64,000 nucleotides of DNA from contig NZ_LQAQ01000018.1 in assembly GCF_001583495.1 (NCBI RefSeq), positions 294,827 to 358,826 of the forward strand, written 5' to 3'. Positions 1 to 9,185 of the stretch are shown here, piece after piece; position 1 is the first letter of the stretch, and every line of letters starts with the position of its first letter. The notes beneath the pieces were generated by a model that was not told where the DNA came from, ran no database searches, and saw only the letters and a program-made list of their open reading frames with translations. The position numbers and the translations under genes were made by a program. The stretch is from Flammeovirga sp. SJP92. Lineage in GTDB: Bacteria; Bacteroidota; Bacteroidia; Cytophagales; Flammeovirgaceae.

Positions 1-476
1 TTCCCTTTTTGGTTGGCGTCATTGGCTTCAAAGGTAGCGTGAAACCAGCTGTAAAACTCTCCCATACCTCCAGGATAAGATGCAGAAGTCTCTGGCATAG
101 AATAAATAATATCTGAATCTTCAGCAGAAGCTGTTTTCATTTCATGATCCAGCAACATAGATAACTCATTGGCGTGCATCCTCAACTCTTCTGTCATGGG
201 ATAATTGTACATTTCCATCACTTCATTCTTTGCTATGTCATTTAAATTTAAATGATGGTGTGCCAAAGATCTGATGTATTGGATCTCGGAAGTAGTTCTT
301 GGTAAAAGAGCTATAATTTCGTCAGTTTTAATTAATGCCTTGTCAAATTCTTCTTGTTCTAATAACTCATATGCATAGCGAATATAGTCTTTAGATATTT
401 CTTCAGGTGTTAATTGAGCCGAAGCATTGAACGGCATATTAATGACGATCAGTAGTAATAGTAGTAGAAATTTCAT
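1..476 (-). CDS. Secreted protein with helical N-terminal region and possible TonB-like C-terminal domain (partial)
   Basis: The gene begins at the ATG at 474-476 and runs off the left edge, so only the first ~158 residues are visible. A clear signal peptide (MKFLLLLLLIVINMPFNASA) precedes a helical, TPR-like stretch containing YAYELLEQEEFDKALIK. The last visible residues, PGGMGEFYSWF followed by a short helix, resemble the start of a TonB C-terminal domain as found in many Bacteroidota envelope proteins (PGG-x-x-x-F). That domain call rests on one motif and is tentative. The gene is not coupled to the next gene to the right, from which it is separated by 234 bp of AT-rich sequence without an obvious terminator. 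Confidence 0.6.
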   Translation of the reverse strand, partial: MKFLLLLLLIVINMPFNASAQLTPEEISKDYIRYAYELLEQEEFDKALIKTDEIIALLPRTTSEIQYIRSLAHHHLNLNDIAKNEVMEMYNYPMTEELRMHANELSMLLDHEMKTASAEDSDIIYSMPETSASYPGGMGEFYSWFHATFEANDANQKG

Positions 477-710
477 ATTAACGAGTGTCTTTGTACGGCT
501 TGTAGATATATAACGTATTGTTTGTAGTTTTATTATTTGTAGGTACACATACGTATATATAAGCTCAGTGAAAATATATTATATTTCTGGCGAAGACTTT
601 AAATTAAAGCCACTACTCCTAGTTTTAAACGAAATAACATTCAAAATGTTAGCAATGAGCTGATAGAGTAGTTATTGTAAATTAAGGAAGAAGATATGCA
701 TTTTGCAAAT

Positions 711-1475
711 TTAATCTTCTCTCCATTTAATTCTATAAGACAATCCCCCTTCCATAAACCATGTCTTTTCTCCAAAACCTCCATAAAGGTCCAGCATAAA
801 ATCATCGGTCACTAAAAAAGAGAATCCTCCATCCACATTAGGTTCAAAGTCATTCAAATTACCATAGAGTTCTATAAAAGCACCCCATTTATTACTGATT
901 GATGCTGAGAAATTAAAAGTAGCTGGAATGATATATTTAGAGATACCTCTCCTTGGAAAAGTTACTCCTACATTCATATTGTAAGCAAGCCAACTATTAA
1001 TTTGATTTTGCGTGGCAACGTTCATCAACATACCTGCTGACGATCTTTCATAATCGTTATCTACTAACCTTGTCAGTACTCTCCCTTGAAATGCCAGACT
1101 TGGAATCCAACCGTCATTCTCTAGTACACTATACTTAAAACCCAATTCAGTGTCACTAATACCATTCCCTACCACAGTAGTTTCTCCTTGGCTAGTTACT
1201 TTATCATTGGTGTAGTTTACTAATGCTTCTATGTCAAATCTTTCACTTATAGCGAACCTCAAGAAAGTATTACTCTTGATCGTTTTCATTTCAGTGTCAC
1301 CGCTATTTTCAGCATAATTGACTCCTGTTTGTATCTGAATTACATGTTTGCCCAAAGTGGTGGAACTGTAAGTCTGTCCAGGCCTATCGGAAGATATTGT
1401 CTCACTGAATTGACCAAAAGTGAAGTTTGATATAAAAAATAGAGTAATAGTAAAAAGTAATAATTTGTATTTCAT
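711..1475 (-). CDS. Outer-membrane beta-barrel protein, phenol MetA-type transporter family
   Basis: This 254-residue protein has a signal peptide ending at TFGQ, then the motif SSDRPGQTYSSTTLGKHVIQIQ-like that opens many Bacteroidota proteins of the MetA-pathway phenol-degradation family. The rest is alternating aromatic and polar beta-strand sequence, and the C-terminus ends in a barrel strand (SYRIKWRED). Family members are predicted outer-membrane porins; the substrate is unknown. The gene stands alone on the minus strand, with a gap on both sides. The family assignment is by motif and overall character. A generic transporter or porin is all that can be claimed. Confidence 0.65.
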   Translation of the reverse strand: MKYKLLLFTITLFFISNFTFGQFSETISSDRPGQTYSSTTLGKHVIQIQTGVNYAENSGDTEMKTIKSNTFLRFAISERFDIEALVNYTNDKVTSQGETTVVGNGISDTELGFKYSVLENDGWIPSLAFQGRVLTRLVDNDYERSSAGMLMNVATQNQINSWLAYNMNVGVTFPRRGISKYIIPATFNFSASISNKWGAFIELYGNLNDFEPNVDGGFSFLVTDDFMLDLYGGFGEKTWFMEGGLSYRIKWRED

Positions 1476-1834
1476 AATAGATCAAAGTAAATATTCGAGC
1501 CAAATTAAATAAAAACAAAATACTCTTTTAACAAGATCACAGTAAAGTCTAATAAAATAAAGAGATATTTATACCTTATCAGCCCTTGTATTACAAACTC
1601 AATATTCATCTAGTTTCTATTGTCATTAGTAATATCAAAAAAACTTGATGATAAATTAATTTACAACCGGACTATTAATACAAGAGGCTACCCAAAATGA
1701 GCAGCCTCTAGACTATACTGAATTAAAAGAAAACAAACTTTTGATCTAGTATTTATACTTCGCTTACCAAAGTACAATTTCAAAATTCATAAAAGATTTC
1801 TCCTTCAGTGTTTTTGCAGGAAGTGAAAACCGTT
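1476..1834. other. Intergenic region, 359 bp
   Basis: AT-rich spacer between the barrel gene and the end of the glycan-uptake operon. Apart from the hairpin at 1683-1709 I see no gene, RNA or clear promoter in it. Confidence 0.5.
1683..1709 (-). terminator. Hairpin downstream of the SusCD operon, possible terminator
   Basis: A perfect 7-bp stem (AGAGGCT/AGCCTCT) with a 13-nt loop lies about 125 nt past the stop codon of the last operon gene. The tract after it on the minus strand is only weakly T-rich (TGTATTAATAG), so termination is plausible but not certain. Confidence 0.4.
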
Positions 1835-3049
1835 TTATTTGATTTTCACAATACGTATATTATCATATTTGATATCTAAAACTGGAATCTCCTCACCTTC
1901 TGGTGCATCAGCATTTTGAAGTGCAAAACGGATAGCCTGACCATCAATCTCAGATACAGAACTGATTGGTGTGCCACTACCTCCATTAGAACGGAATAAG
2001 TCTAATGGTATAACCACTGTTTCCCATCCATCTGTTTGATAAGGCTCTCGGTCTCCTGTAAATTCCCAATAACGAGTCATGTCTTTGTTCACCTCCCAAG
2101 GTTTCCATAAGAAATGGGGACCACTGTCACTGATAAATTGCATTTGAATTCGCCCACTGTTTAGCGGTACTCCAACATTGACTTCAAACTTCAGAGCATA
2201 ATCACTACTTGATCCTTGAAGCCCTTGTGCTCCATATCCATTGAGTGCGATCACCCAATTGTTATTCCACCAAGAACTTGGAGTGATAGGACTATCCTGA
2301 TAAGTGTGTACATAAACACCATCAATACCGTTTTCAGTCTTGAAAGCATCAGGGCCAACACCCCATGAGAAAATATTGAGATCATCAAAGTTACAAACCA
2401 TACCTTCTGTATCATTGAATCGATGTCTTGGTGCAGCAGAAGATGTACCAGAAGCTGTAACCACTTCTACAGTGCCCGCTTCAGTGATTCCTCCAGGAAC
2501 TGTTATGGTCAAAGAAGTTGCATCATCATTCACATCAAACCCTTCAGTAACTTCTACACCGCCTGGGAAAATCACTTTCTCAATGAAATAGAAATATTTT
2601 CCTGATAGTGTAAAAGAGTCTCCTCCTTTTGCAAACTCATTACTTATTCCTTCAATTGAAGGTGCCGGAGGCAATACAATTAAATCTCTCTCCACTACTC
2701 CCATATCAGTAGTCATGATCAATTTATTAGAAACCGTAGCGTCTGTTGCCACTGTTGGCACATCATCAGGAACTGTGATAATAACGCTTGCATCCGTCAC
2801 ATAAACGGGATTTAAGAACAGCTCCATACCATTCAATGTCACTTTGAAAGTAGAACCTAACCCTTTTCCCATTATAGCTATCACTTCACCGAGTCCCACT
2901 TCTGATAGATCCTGCTCTGCATTGTCTGGATTTGTATATCGGACCATTGAGATGGCTGGAGCATCCTCTGTTTCTTCTGTACAAGAGGTGAATAATCCTT
3001 GCATTACCAATGCAACAATTATATATATTGGAAGAAATAATCTTCTCAT
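1835..3049 (-). CDS. Surface glycan-binding lipoprotein (SGBP-like, IPT/TIG domains)
   Basis: Third gene of the susC-susD operon. I place the start at the ATG at 3047-3049, which gives a compact lipoprotein signal peptide with lipobox LFTSC. A longer start at 3091 would overlap susD. Mature residues ~25-210 look like two IPT/TIG immunoglobulin-like domains (for example PSIEGISNEFAKGGDSFTLSGKYF). The C-terminal half is aromatic-rich (SSWWNNNWVIALNGYG, HFLWKPWEVNK) and resembles the carbohydrate-binding domain of SGBP-B proteins. Such proteins hold a polysaccharide at the cell surface next to SusC/SusD. The ligand cannot be read from sequence, but several Trp residues in the C-terminal domain are candidates for sugar stacking. 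Confidence 0.75.
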   Translation of the reverse strand: MRRLFLPIYIIVALVMQGLFTSCTEETEDAPAISMVRYTNPDNAEQDLSEVGLGEVIAIMGKGLGSTFKVTLNGMELFLNPVYVTDASVIITVPDDVPTVATDATVSNKLIMTTDMGVVERDLIVLPPAPSIEGISNEFAKGGDSFTLSGKYFYFIEKVIFPGGVEVTEGFDVNDDATSLTITVPGGITEAGTVEVVTASGTSSAAPRHRFNDTEGMVCNFDDLNIFSWGVGPDAFKTENGIDGVYVHTYQDSPITPSSWWNNNWVIALNGYGAQGLQGSSSDYALKFEVNVGVPLNSGRIQMQFISDSGPHFLWKPWEVNKDMTRYWEFTGDREPYQTDGWETVVIPLDLFRSNGGSGTPISSVSEIDGQAIRFALQNADAPEGEEIPVLDIKYDNIRIVKIK

Positions 3050-3062
3050 GATTTTCTTAAAT

Positions 3063-4634
3063 TTAATTATCGAAATTATACTCAACTGCATCCTCTTTTA
3101 ATAAAGGATTATTCACTACATCAGCTTCAGGGTAAGGTAAGATCAAGTCTGATTCAACCACTGTATATGTTCTTGAATCCAAAACAGGAGTACCATCTTC
3201 CCAAGTATAAGAACCACGGTCTTGTGTTGACAAATAGCTTACCACTGCCGATGCATCAAAGAAGCTCCAACGTACTAAATCGTACCAGAAATGTCCCTCC
3301 ATCGCAAATTCTACCCTTCTCTCATTAAAAATATCCATCCAAGTCATTACAGATTTTGCTTCAAGTCCTGCTCTCTGTCTAACCGCATTGTAATACTGTA
3401 AAGCATCCGCATCTGATGTAGAAGTATTATTTCCCATTGCAGCTTCAGCGTATGTTAAGTAAACTTCTGAAAGTCTAAGCATGTAGGTATTCAAACTTGT
3501 ACGCATGAATGCTACTTCTCCATCGTTGTCATCTGGAGTACCAATCACATATTTCTTTACAGAAGATGCTGCAGGTGCTGTTTCCAGATCATAAAGATAT
3601 CCTCCTTCACTTTGTAATAACTCTGGATAAAAATCACCTTTGTACATAAAAGTGGCTTGTCTCCTTTGGTCACCAGCCTCATAAAGTGCTTGCATACTTG
3701 GAGAGGCGCCACCGCCTGCACCCCAACCATCACCTACACCGGTAAGTTTCCCTTCAGGAGCAAGATAAGCTTGGTGTGTGTTTTGCGTACCCCAACCTCC
3801 ATTGACTACCCACTGGAAAGCAAATAAACTTTCTGGACTATTGTTGTTTTCTAACTTGTAGAGGTCGTTATAATTTTCCATTAATACCAGACCACTCTGT
3901 CTGATAACTTCACCTGCATGTAATTTGGCCATATCCAAGTCCGCCTGATTACGGCTTCCATTTTGACCCAAGCCAGACCTGTACAAATACGCTTTAGCTA
4001 GCATTCCTTTAGCAGACCATTTTGTTACCCTACCTGGATCATCTGTTTCTGGTAAATTTTCTGAAGCAAATGTCAAATCATTGATAACAAATTGAAATAC
4101 ACTACTTGCCGTGTTTTTAGGAATAATTGGATCTTCAATTAAGGATACATTGTCTTCAATAATAGGCACTTCTCTCCACAATAAGCCAAGTTGCATATAA
4201 GCAACACCTCTCATAAAACGAGCCTCAGCAATTGCTTGGTTTTTAGCTTCAACAGGAATACTTTCAGCTGCATTATTATTGATATTACGAATCACACTAT
4301 TGGATTGTCCAATTACTACAAAAAGTGATCTCCAAGCCTCTACCAACGTTGGTGTTGTACCTGTTACTGCAAATCTCCAGAATGCATCATAACCCGCATC
4401 ATTTGTTGCAAAATTACCTCCTCCACCATCACCGATTGCAAAGTTTGCCTTATCGTTATAATCAAACCAAACAATGTTGTATAGTGCTGCTGTCGCCATT
4501 TTTAATTCTTTCTCTGATTGATAGAAAGAATCCTGTGTAATAGCATCTTCAGGTGGACGGTTTAGAAACTCTTCACTACAGGCTCCTAATACTACAGCTG
4601 TAATGAATAACAATATATTTCTTTTCAAATTCAT
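3063..4634 (-). CDS. susD: SusD/RagB family surface lipoprotein
   Basis: The start at 4632-4634 (MNLKRNILLF) gives a normal lipoprotein signal peptide with lipobox VLGAC followed by SEEFLNRPPED, the hallmark start of SusD proteins. The 9-residue longer form would overlap susC. TPR-like helices carry typical family blocks (EARFMRGVAYMQLGLLWREVPI and, near the C-terminus, MDIFNERRVEFAMEGHFWYDLVRW). SusD proteins form the lid on a SusC TonB-dependent channel and bind the glycan before import. The gene lies 13 bp downstream of susC and 13 bp upstream of the SGBP-like gene, so the three are one transcription unit. No degradative enzyme follows within the window. Confidence 0.93.
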   Translation of the reverse strand: MNLKRNILLFITAVVLGACSEEFLNRPPEDAITQDSFYQSEKELKMATAALYNIVWFDYNDKANFAIGDGGGGNFATNDAGYDAFWRFAVTGTTPTLVEAWRSLFVVIGQSNSVIRNINNNAAESIPVEAKNQAIAEARFMRGVAYMQLGLLWREVPIIEDNVSLIEDPIIPKNTASSVFQFVINDLTFASENLPETDDPGRVTKWSAKGMLAKAYLYRSGLGQNGSRNQADLDMAKLHAGEVIRQSGLVLMENYNDLYKLENNNSPESLFAFQWVVNGGWGTQNTHQAYLAPEGKLTGVGDGWGAGGGASPSMQALYEAGDQRRQATFMYKGDFYPELLQSEGGYLYDLETAPAASSVKKYVIGTPDDNDGEVAFMRTSLNTYMLRLSEVYLTYAEAAMGNNTSTSDADALQYYNAVRQRAGLEAKSVMTWMDIFNERRVEFAMEGHFWYDLVRWSFFDASAVVSYLSTQDRGSYTWEDGTPVLDSRTYTVVESDLILPYPEADVVNNPLLKEDAVEYNFDN

Positions 4635-4647
4635 TTTTCTAGATCGT

Positions 4648-7600
4648 TTAGAAGTTGACATTCAATCCCATTGTGTAGATTCTTGGAGAAGGATAGTTAC
4701 CGTTGTCTACGTTAGGAAGAAGAGGGTTTTGGTTATAGTTACCAATCTCAGGGTCATACCCAGAATAGTTTGTGAAAGTATACAAGTTTTGGAAATTGAC
4801 ATACACTCTTAATTTTGTCAAGTGCATTCTGCTTGTCAATCTTCTTGGAAGATTGTAACCAATTGATAAATTCTGGATACGTAAATAAGTACCATCTTCA
4901 ATGTATCGATCACTGATACGGTTATTGGCATTGGGATCACCTAACGCTGCTCTTGGTAAAGATGCATCAGGATTTACAAGTGTCACTCCTTCAATTGAAT
5001 TATCATTACTTGATAAGATTGCTCTATTCTTAATTGCTGCCGATTGGTTTGTACCACCTTTCATCTCTTCTGTCATCATTCTAGTATAGTTGAAGATTTC
5101 TCCTCCTACACTACCTGTCAGCATTAAATTCAGGTCGAAGTTTTTCCAGCTTAAAGTGTTGTTGATACCAAAAGTAAAATCAGGATTTGGATCGCCAATG
5201 TAAGTAATATCTTCTTCATTGATTACACCATCATTATTTTGATCTTTAAACTTAAGATCTCCTACCCATGTGCCACTATATCTGTCAATTTTATCTGATT
5301 GTTGAGCGTGGTTCTGAACATCTGCTGCATCTTGGAAAATACCTTCTACTTCGTAACCATAGAATAAACCAACAGGCTGTCCTTCACCAGATCTTGTAAT
5401 GTGATCTCTGTCATACTGCACTTTTCCATCTAAATATTGTCCACTTGCTTTTACAATCTCATTTCTATTGACTGTTAAGGTAATACCTGTGTTCCATTTC
5501 AAGGCTCCAGTTGTATTGACAGTATTTAATGTCACTTCCACCCCTTTGTTAGAAATCTCTCCAATGTTTGTATATGGCGATGTAATTGAACCAAAACCTT
5601 GTGACCCCATATACATTGGAAGTGGCAACTGCATTAGCAGGTCTGATGTATTTTTCTGATAAAGTTCAGTGATCAATTCCAATCTATTTTCAAACATCGC
5701 TAAGTCTACACCAATGTTGTAAGATCTTGATGTTTCCCATTGTAAATTAGGGTTTGCATAATTAGTTGGCAGTAAACCAATCCCCCATTTTGTAGCATAA
5801 TTTGTCAAACCAACTCCATACTTATATCCACCTCCAGTATCTTGATTACCCACTTCACCGTATCCAACTCTCAACTTCAAGTCACTGATTTTGCTTACAC
5901 TTTGCATGAAGTTTTCATTTTTCACTTTCCATGCAAACGCAAATGACGGGAAGAAACCCCATTTTTTACCACTATCGAAGTTAGATGACCCATCATAACG
6001 GAATGTTGCTGTCAGCATATAACGATCTAAGATATCGATATGACCACGACCAAAGTAAGATGCTAGAGCGTGGCTTCCACTATAACCAGAGTTTTGAGCT
6101 GTTTCTGCATCACCTGCATTAATTTCAGTAATATCATTAGATACAAAATCACTTCTGAAAGCCATCACGCCTTCCCAAGAACTTTCTTGTGCTTCCTGTC
6201 CCAACATTGCTGTCAGTTTGAACTTATCATTAAAGTTTTTAGAATAAGTCAAGAAGTTAGTTAGAATCCAATATTTACTTTGATCTACTTGTTTTCTACC
6301 CTTGTTTACATTATTTACAACGCTTCCAATCTCATAAGTAGGATCAAAGCCATAGTTGTTCGTAATACCAAAGTCATAACCTAATTTTGTACTGAACTTA
6401 AGATTCTTATGAAGGTTTACTTCTGCATTTACGTTACCAAAAAGCTTCATTCGCTCTAAACTCATATCTCTTAGTTGCGCTTGAGCCACAGGATTAAGGA
6501 AATTGATGCCATCTTCTGGTCTTGGGCCACCCCAAGAACCGTCAATATTTTTCACTGGAATATCAGGGCGCTGTCTCAATGACAATGAAATAACACCATC
6601 AATATCATCGTTCAATGTAATTTGCTCTGTAGTGTTACCATAGTTTACAGAAGCTCCAATTTTAAACCAATCCGTCGCTTTGTGATTCAAATTCACTCTA
6701 CCAGTCAGCTTTTGAAAACCAGAACCAATGATAATACCTTCTTGATCCAAGTAACTCAATGAAGTAGCAAAAGTAGTTTTATCATTTCCACCTGTTAAAC
6801 TCAAATTATGACTATGCATAGGAGCTACTCTAAAAATTTCATCTTGCCAGTTTGTTCCTTCTCCTAAAATAGAAGGATCCATTAAGTAAGGATCAGTATC
6901 TCTATTGTATTCCGCATCGATTTCTTTGTTGTACTCTGCAAAATCTCTCAGGTTCAATACATCCAATTTTTTAGGCACTTCTTGTAATGCAAAAAAGGCG
7001 TCGTAAGAAATGTTTGTCTTTCCGGATTTACCCGATTTTGTTGTTACTAGGATTACGCCATTAGCTGCTCTTGATCCATAAATTGCAGTTGCTGAAGCAT
7101 CTTTTAATACTTCAATTGATTCAATATCATTATTATTAATGGCTGACAAAGCGTTTACCGCTGTCTGACCATCTCCACCGCCAGCCCAGCCAAATCCTGA
7201 GCTTGTCCCTTGTGCATTACCAGAAATAGGCACACCGTCAATAATATACAACGGTTCATTGCTACCAAAAGAACTTGAACCACGTATTTTAATCGATACG
7301 CCACCACCAGGCTGTCCTGAGTTTTGTGTAACCACTACACCCGCTGCTCTACCTGCCAATGCCTGATCCATGGATGTTGAGACTGTATTCTGTAAAGCTT
7401 CTCCTTCAACTGAAACTAAAGATCCTGTAAGGTCAGACTTTTTCATTTGGCCATAACCAACAACCACTACTTCTTCAAGCTGTTCCAAATCAGCCTCTAG
7501 GCTTACATTAATGACACCGGAAGTGCCCACCGATTTGATGAGGTCTTTATAACCTACATATGTGAAGATTAATTCTGTGATGGGATTATCTGATACTAGT

Positions 7601-7803
7601 TTGTAATTACCGTCAAAATCAGTCACTGTTCCCAGCGTAGTTCCTTTGACCACTACGTTTACACCTGGAATAGGTGATTGGTCTGCACCATCTAGTACTT
7701 GCCCTGTGATGACTCTTTCCTGTGCATATAGTTGAAGAGAGCACAGCAGAGATATTAGAAACATTAATAATTTAATATTTCTATTAGAGTTATAATACTG
7801 CAT
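4648..7803 (-). CDS. susC: SusC/RagA family TonB-linked outer-membrane protein
   Basis: I chose the ATG at 7801-7803 because an A-rich tract (AAAGAAAACAAAC) precedes it and it leaves a signal peptide of normal length; an upstream ATG at 7848 would add 15 residues. In order: signal peptide ending LQLYAQ, a CarboxypepD-regulatory-like domain (VITGQVLDGADQSPIPGVNV), a LEEVVVVGYG segment that includes the TonB-box region, a plug domain, the RagA signature (SRAANGVILVTTKSG), and a ~700-residue barrel ending in a terminal strand with F (MGLNVNF). It imports an oligosaccharide or other nutrient in partnership with the adjacent SusD. No N-terminal anti-sigma-interacting STN domain is visible, so trans-envelope ECF signalling through this receptor is not suggested. 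Confidence 0.94.
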   Translation of the reverse strand: MQYYNSNRNIKLLMFLISLLCSLQLYAQERVITGQVLDGADQSPIPGVNVVVKGTTLGTVTDFDGNYKLVSDNPITELIFTYVGYKDLIKSVGTSGVINVSLEADLEQLEEVVVVGYGQMKKSDLTGSLVSVEGEALQNTVSTSMDQALAGRAAGVVVTQNSGQPGGGVSIKIRGSSSFGSNEPLYIIDGVPISGNAQGTSSGFGWAGGGDGQTAVNALSAINNNDIESIEVLKDASATAIYGSRAANGVILVTTKSGKSGKTNISYDAFFALQEVPKKLDVLNLRDFAEYNKEIDAEYNRDTDPYLMDPSILGEGTNWQDEIFRVAPMHSHNLSLTGGNDKTTFATSLSYLDQEGIIIGSGFQKLTGRVNLNHKATDWFKIGASVNYGNTTEQITLNDDIDGVISLSLRQRPDIPVKNIDGSWGGPRPEDGINFLNPVAQAQLRDMSLERMKLFGNVNAEVNLHKNLKFSTKLGYDFGITNNYGFDPTYEIGSVVNNVNKGRKQVDQSKYWILTNFLTYSKNFNDKFKLTAMLGQEAQESSWEGVMAFRSDFVSNDITEINAGDAETAQNSGYSGSHALASYFGRGHIDILDRYMLTATFRYDGSSNFDSGKKWGFFPSFAFAWKVKNENFMQSVSKISDLKLRVGYGEVGNQDTGGGYKYGVGLTNYATKWGIGLLPTNYANPNLQWETSRSYNIGVDLAMFENRLELITELYQKNTSDLLMQLPLPMYMGSQGFGSITSPYTNIGEISNKGVEVTLNTVNTTGALKWNTGITLTVNRNEIVKASGQYLDGKVQYDRDHITRSGEGQPVGLFYGYEVEGIFQDAADVQNHAQQSDKIDRYSGTWVGDLKFKDQNNDGVINEEDITYIGDPNPDFTFGINNTLSWKNFDLNLMLTGSVGGEIFNYTRMMTEEMKGGTNQSAAIKNRAILSSNDNSIEGVTLVNPDASLPRAALGDPNANNRISDRYIEDGTYLRIQNLSIGYNLPRRLTSRMHLTKLRVYVNFQNLYTFTNYSGYDPEIGNYNQNPLLPNVDNGNYPSPRIYTMGLNVNF

Positions 7804-8509
7804 GTTTGTTTTCTTTGATAAGCGATAGTTTTTCATTTCAAAAGACATGTAATAAATAGAATCGATTAATTTGCTTTATTTATCGTACCACGTCCTACCT
7901 TGATAAGAAATACTTATAAAGGGTTTTCATTTCAATAGAGAACTAGCTATATAGAGATACTATAGTATTTTTAATCTTATTTTATCATTTGTAGTAATAG
8001 ATTTATAAAAAAGAAAAACTTGTAGTCATAAAAAATTACTTACTTATGAAAGTAACATATGGTGTTTTCTAGTAGCTCTTTATAGTGTCGAATTTCAATC
8101 ATTTCATACTTAAACAAATTTTCATGATGTAAAGTGTAGATATAACAGCTGTTAAAATTTCTATAGCAATGTTAAGAATATTATAATTAGGTCATCAAAT
8201 AATACATAATTCAATTTTACGATATTTATACTACATTATTACTACCATTGAACAATAAAAAACTGAATAACAACATCTTAACTCTTCATTACCTATTACT
8301 ACATTATTTATGAAATGAGAACATTAAACACATTCAACTAGAATAACACGTACTTGAAACACTTATCTATAAAGAATTCAAATTTAAAGGCAAATGAAAT
8401 GGGATTACATTTATCATTTAAAAAAATCAATCTTACACATAAAAAAAGCAGTACTTCAATATTTTGAAGCACTGCTTTTTTATTTAAGTTAAAAACCTGT
8501 CGTTGCTTT
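7804..8509. other. Intergenic region upstream of susC and downstream of ndk
   Basis: About 700 bp of strongly AT-rich sequence. It holds the ndk terminator (8441-8482) and a 12-bp perfect palindrome (ATACTATAGTAT, 7957-7968) about 155 bp upstream of the susC start, which could be an operator. I see no clear TAnnTTTG promoter for susC and no credible gene. Confidence 0.45.
8441..8482 (-). terminator. Intrinsic terminator of ndk
   Basis: A 13-bp stem (AGCAGTACTTCAA/TTGAAGCACTGCT, one wobble) with a 4-nt loop is flanked by A and T runs, so it can work in both directions. It lies just past the ndk stop codon. Confidence 0.85.
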
Positions 8510-8989
8510 TTATTTTCCCCAACCGAAGAAACAATGACCGTCTTTATTATATCTTTCACTAAATGAGAAGAAGAATGAAGCCTCTTCTGCCGCATTGTCA
8601 TCAGAGTCTGAACCATGTACAACGTTTCTATCTGTTGATTTAGCAAATCGTTTACGGATTGTACCTTCCTCTGCTTTTGTAGGGTCAGTTGCACCAATTA
8701 GTTTACGGTAATCAAGAACAGCATTCTCTTTTTCAAGTACTGCCGCAATAACAGGCCCTGATGTCATGTATTTTACTACATCTTGATAAAAAGGCTGATC
8801 TGATAAGTGACGGTAAAACATTTCTGCTTGTTTTGTTCTTAGCCTAACCATTTTCATGGCCTGGATTCTGAAGCCTGCTTCATGGATCATTGTAAGGATC
8901 TCTCCAACGTAGTCTTGGTTTTCTTCACCGGGTTTGATCATTGTGAAGGTAAAGGTTCCTTTTTGTGGAGCATAGTTATCTTGAAACAT
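8510..8989 (-). CDS. ndk: Nucleoside-diphosphate kinase
   Basis: A 159-residue protein that transfers the gamma-phosphate of ATP to nucleoside diphosphates through a phosphohistidine, balancing NTP and dNTP pools. The family signature is intact around the active-site histidine (NVVHGSDS, about His124), with the typical N-terminal strand (FTMIKPG) and the RxMIGATDP-like block (KLIGATDPTKAEEGTIRKRF). The C-terminus is slightly longer than the ~140-residue usual length. The gene is monocistronic: its own promoter lies at 9077-9108 and a strong terminator follows. An alternative reading frame on the same strand (8338-8697) overlaps it and is a shadow. Confidence 0.95.
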   Translation of the reverse strand: MFQDNYAPQKGTFTFTMIKPGEENQDYVGEILTMIHEAGFRIQAMKMVRLRTKQAEMFYRHLSDQPFYQDVVKYMTSGPVIAAVLEKENAVLDYRKLIGATDPTKAEEGTIRKRFAKSTDRNVVHGSDSDDNAAEEASFFFSFSERYNKDGHCFFGWGK

Positions 8990-9076
8990 ATGTTTTTTTG
9001 TTTAGTGTTTAATTTATTTTTGGCCATTAATTAAATTTCAGCCTAACGTAATAGGGATCAATTCAATTGTACTAAA

Positions 9077-9108
9077 CAAACTTATATTAAAGTTCCTTTT
9101 TACACAAG
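9077..9108 (-). promoter_or_regulatory. Bacteroidota-type promoter of ndk
   Basis: On the minus strand a -7 box TAAGTTTG (9077-9084) follows a CTTG/TTG -33 element at 9105-9108 with a 20-bp spacer. Transcription would start near 9070, about 80 nt before the ndk start codon. Confidence 0.55.
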
Positions 9109-9152
9109 AAAAAAAAGCTAGAAACAAGGAGTTGTCCTCATTTCTAGCTTTT
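9109..9152 (-). terminator. Intrinsic terminator of the ABC transporter gene
   Basis: A perfect 12-bp stem (AAAAGCTAGAAA/TTTCTAGCTTTT) with a 16-nt loop, followed by a T run on the minus strand, 34 nt past the transporter stop codon. Confidence 0.85.
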
Positions 9153-9185
9153 GTATTTTGAATTACAGATATTCTTAAGGTAATT

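Noticed and set aside
8338..8697. A 119-codon frame on the minus strand
   Set aside because: It overlaps ndk in another frame and runs through the ndk terminator.
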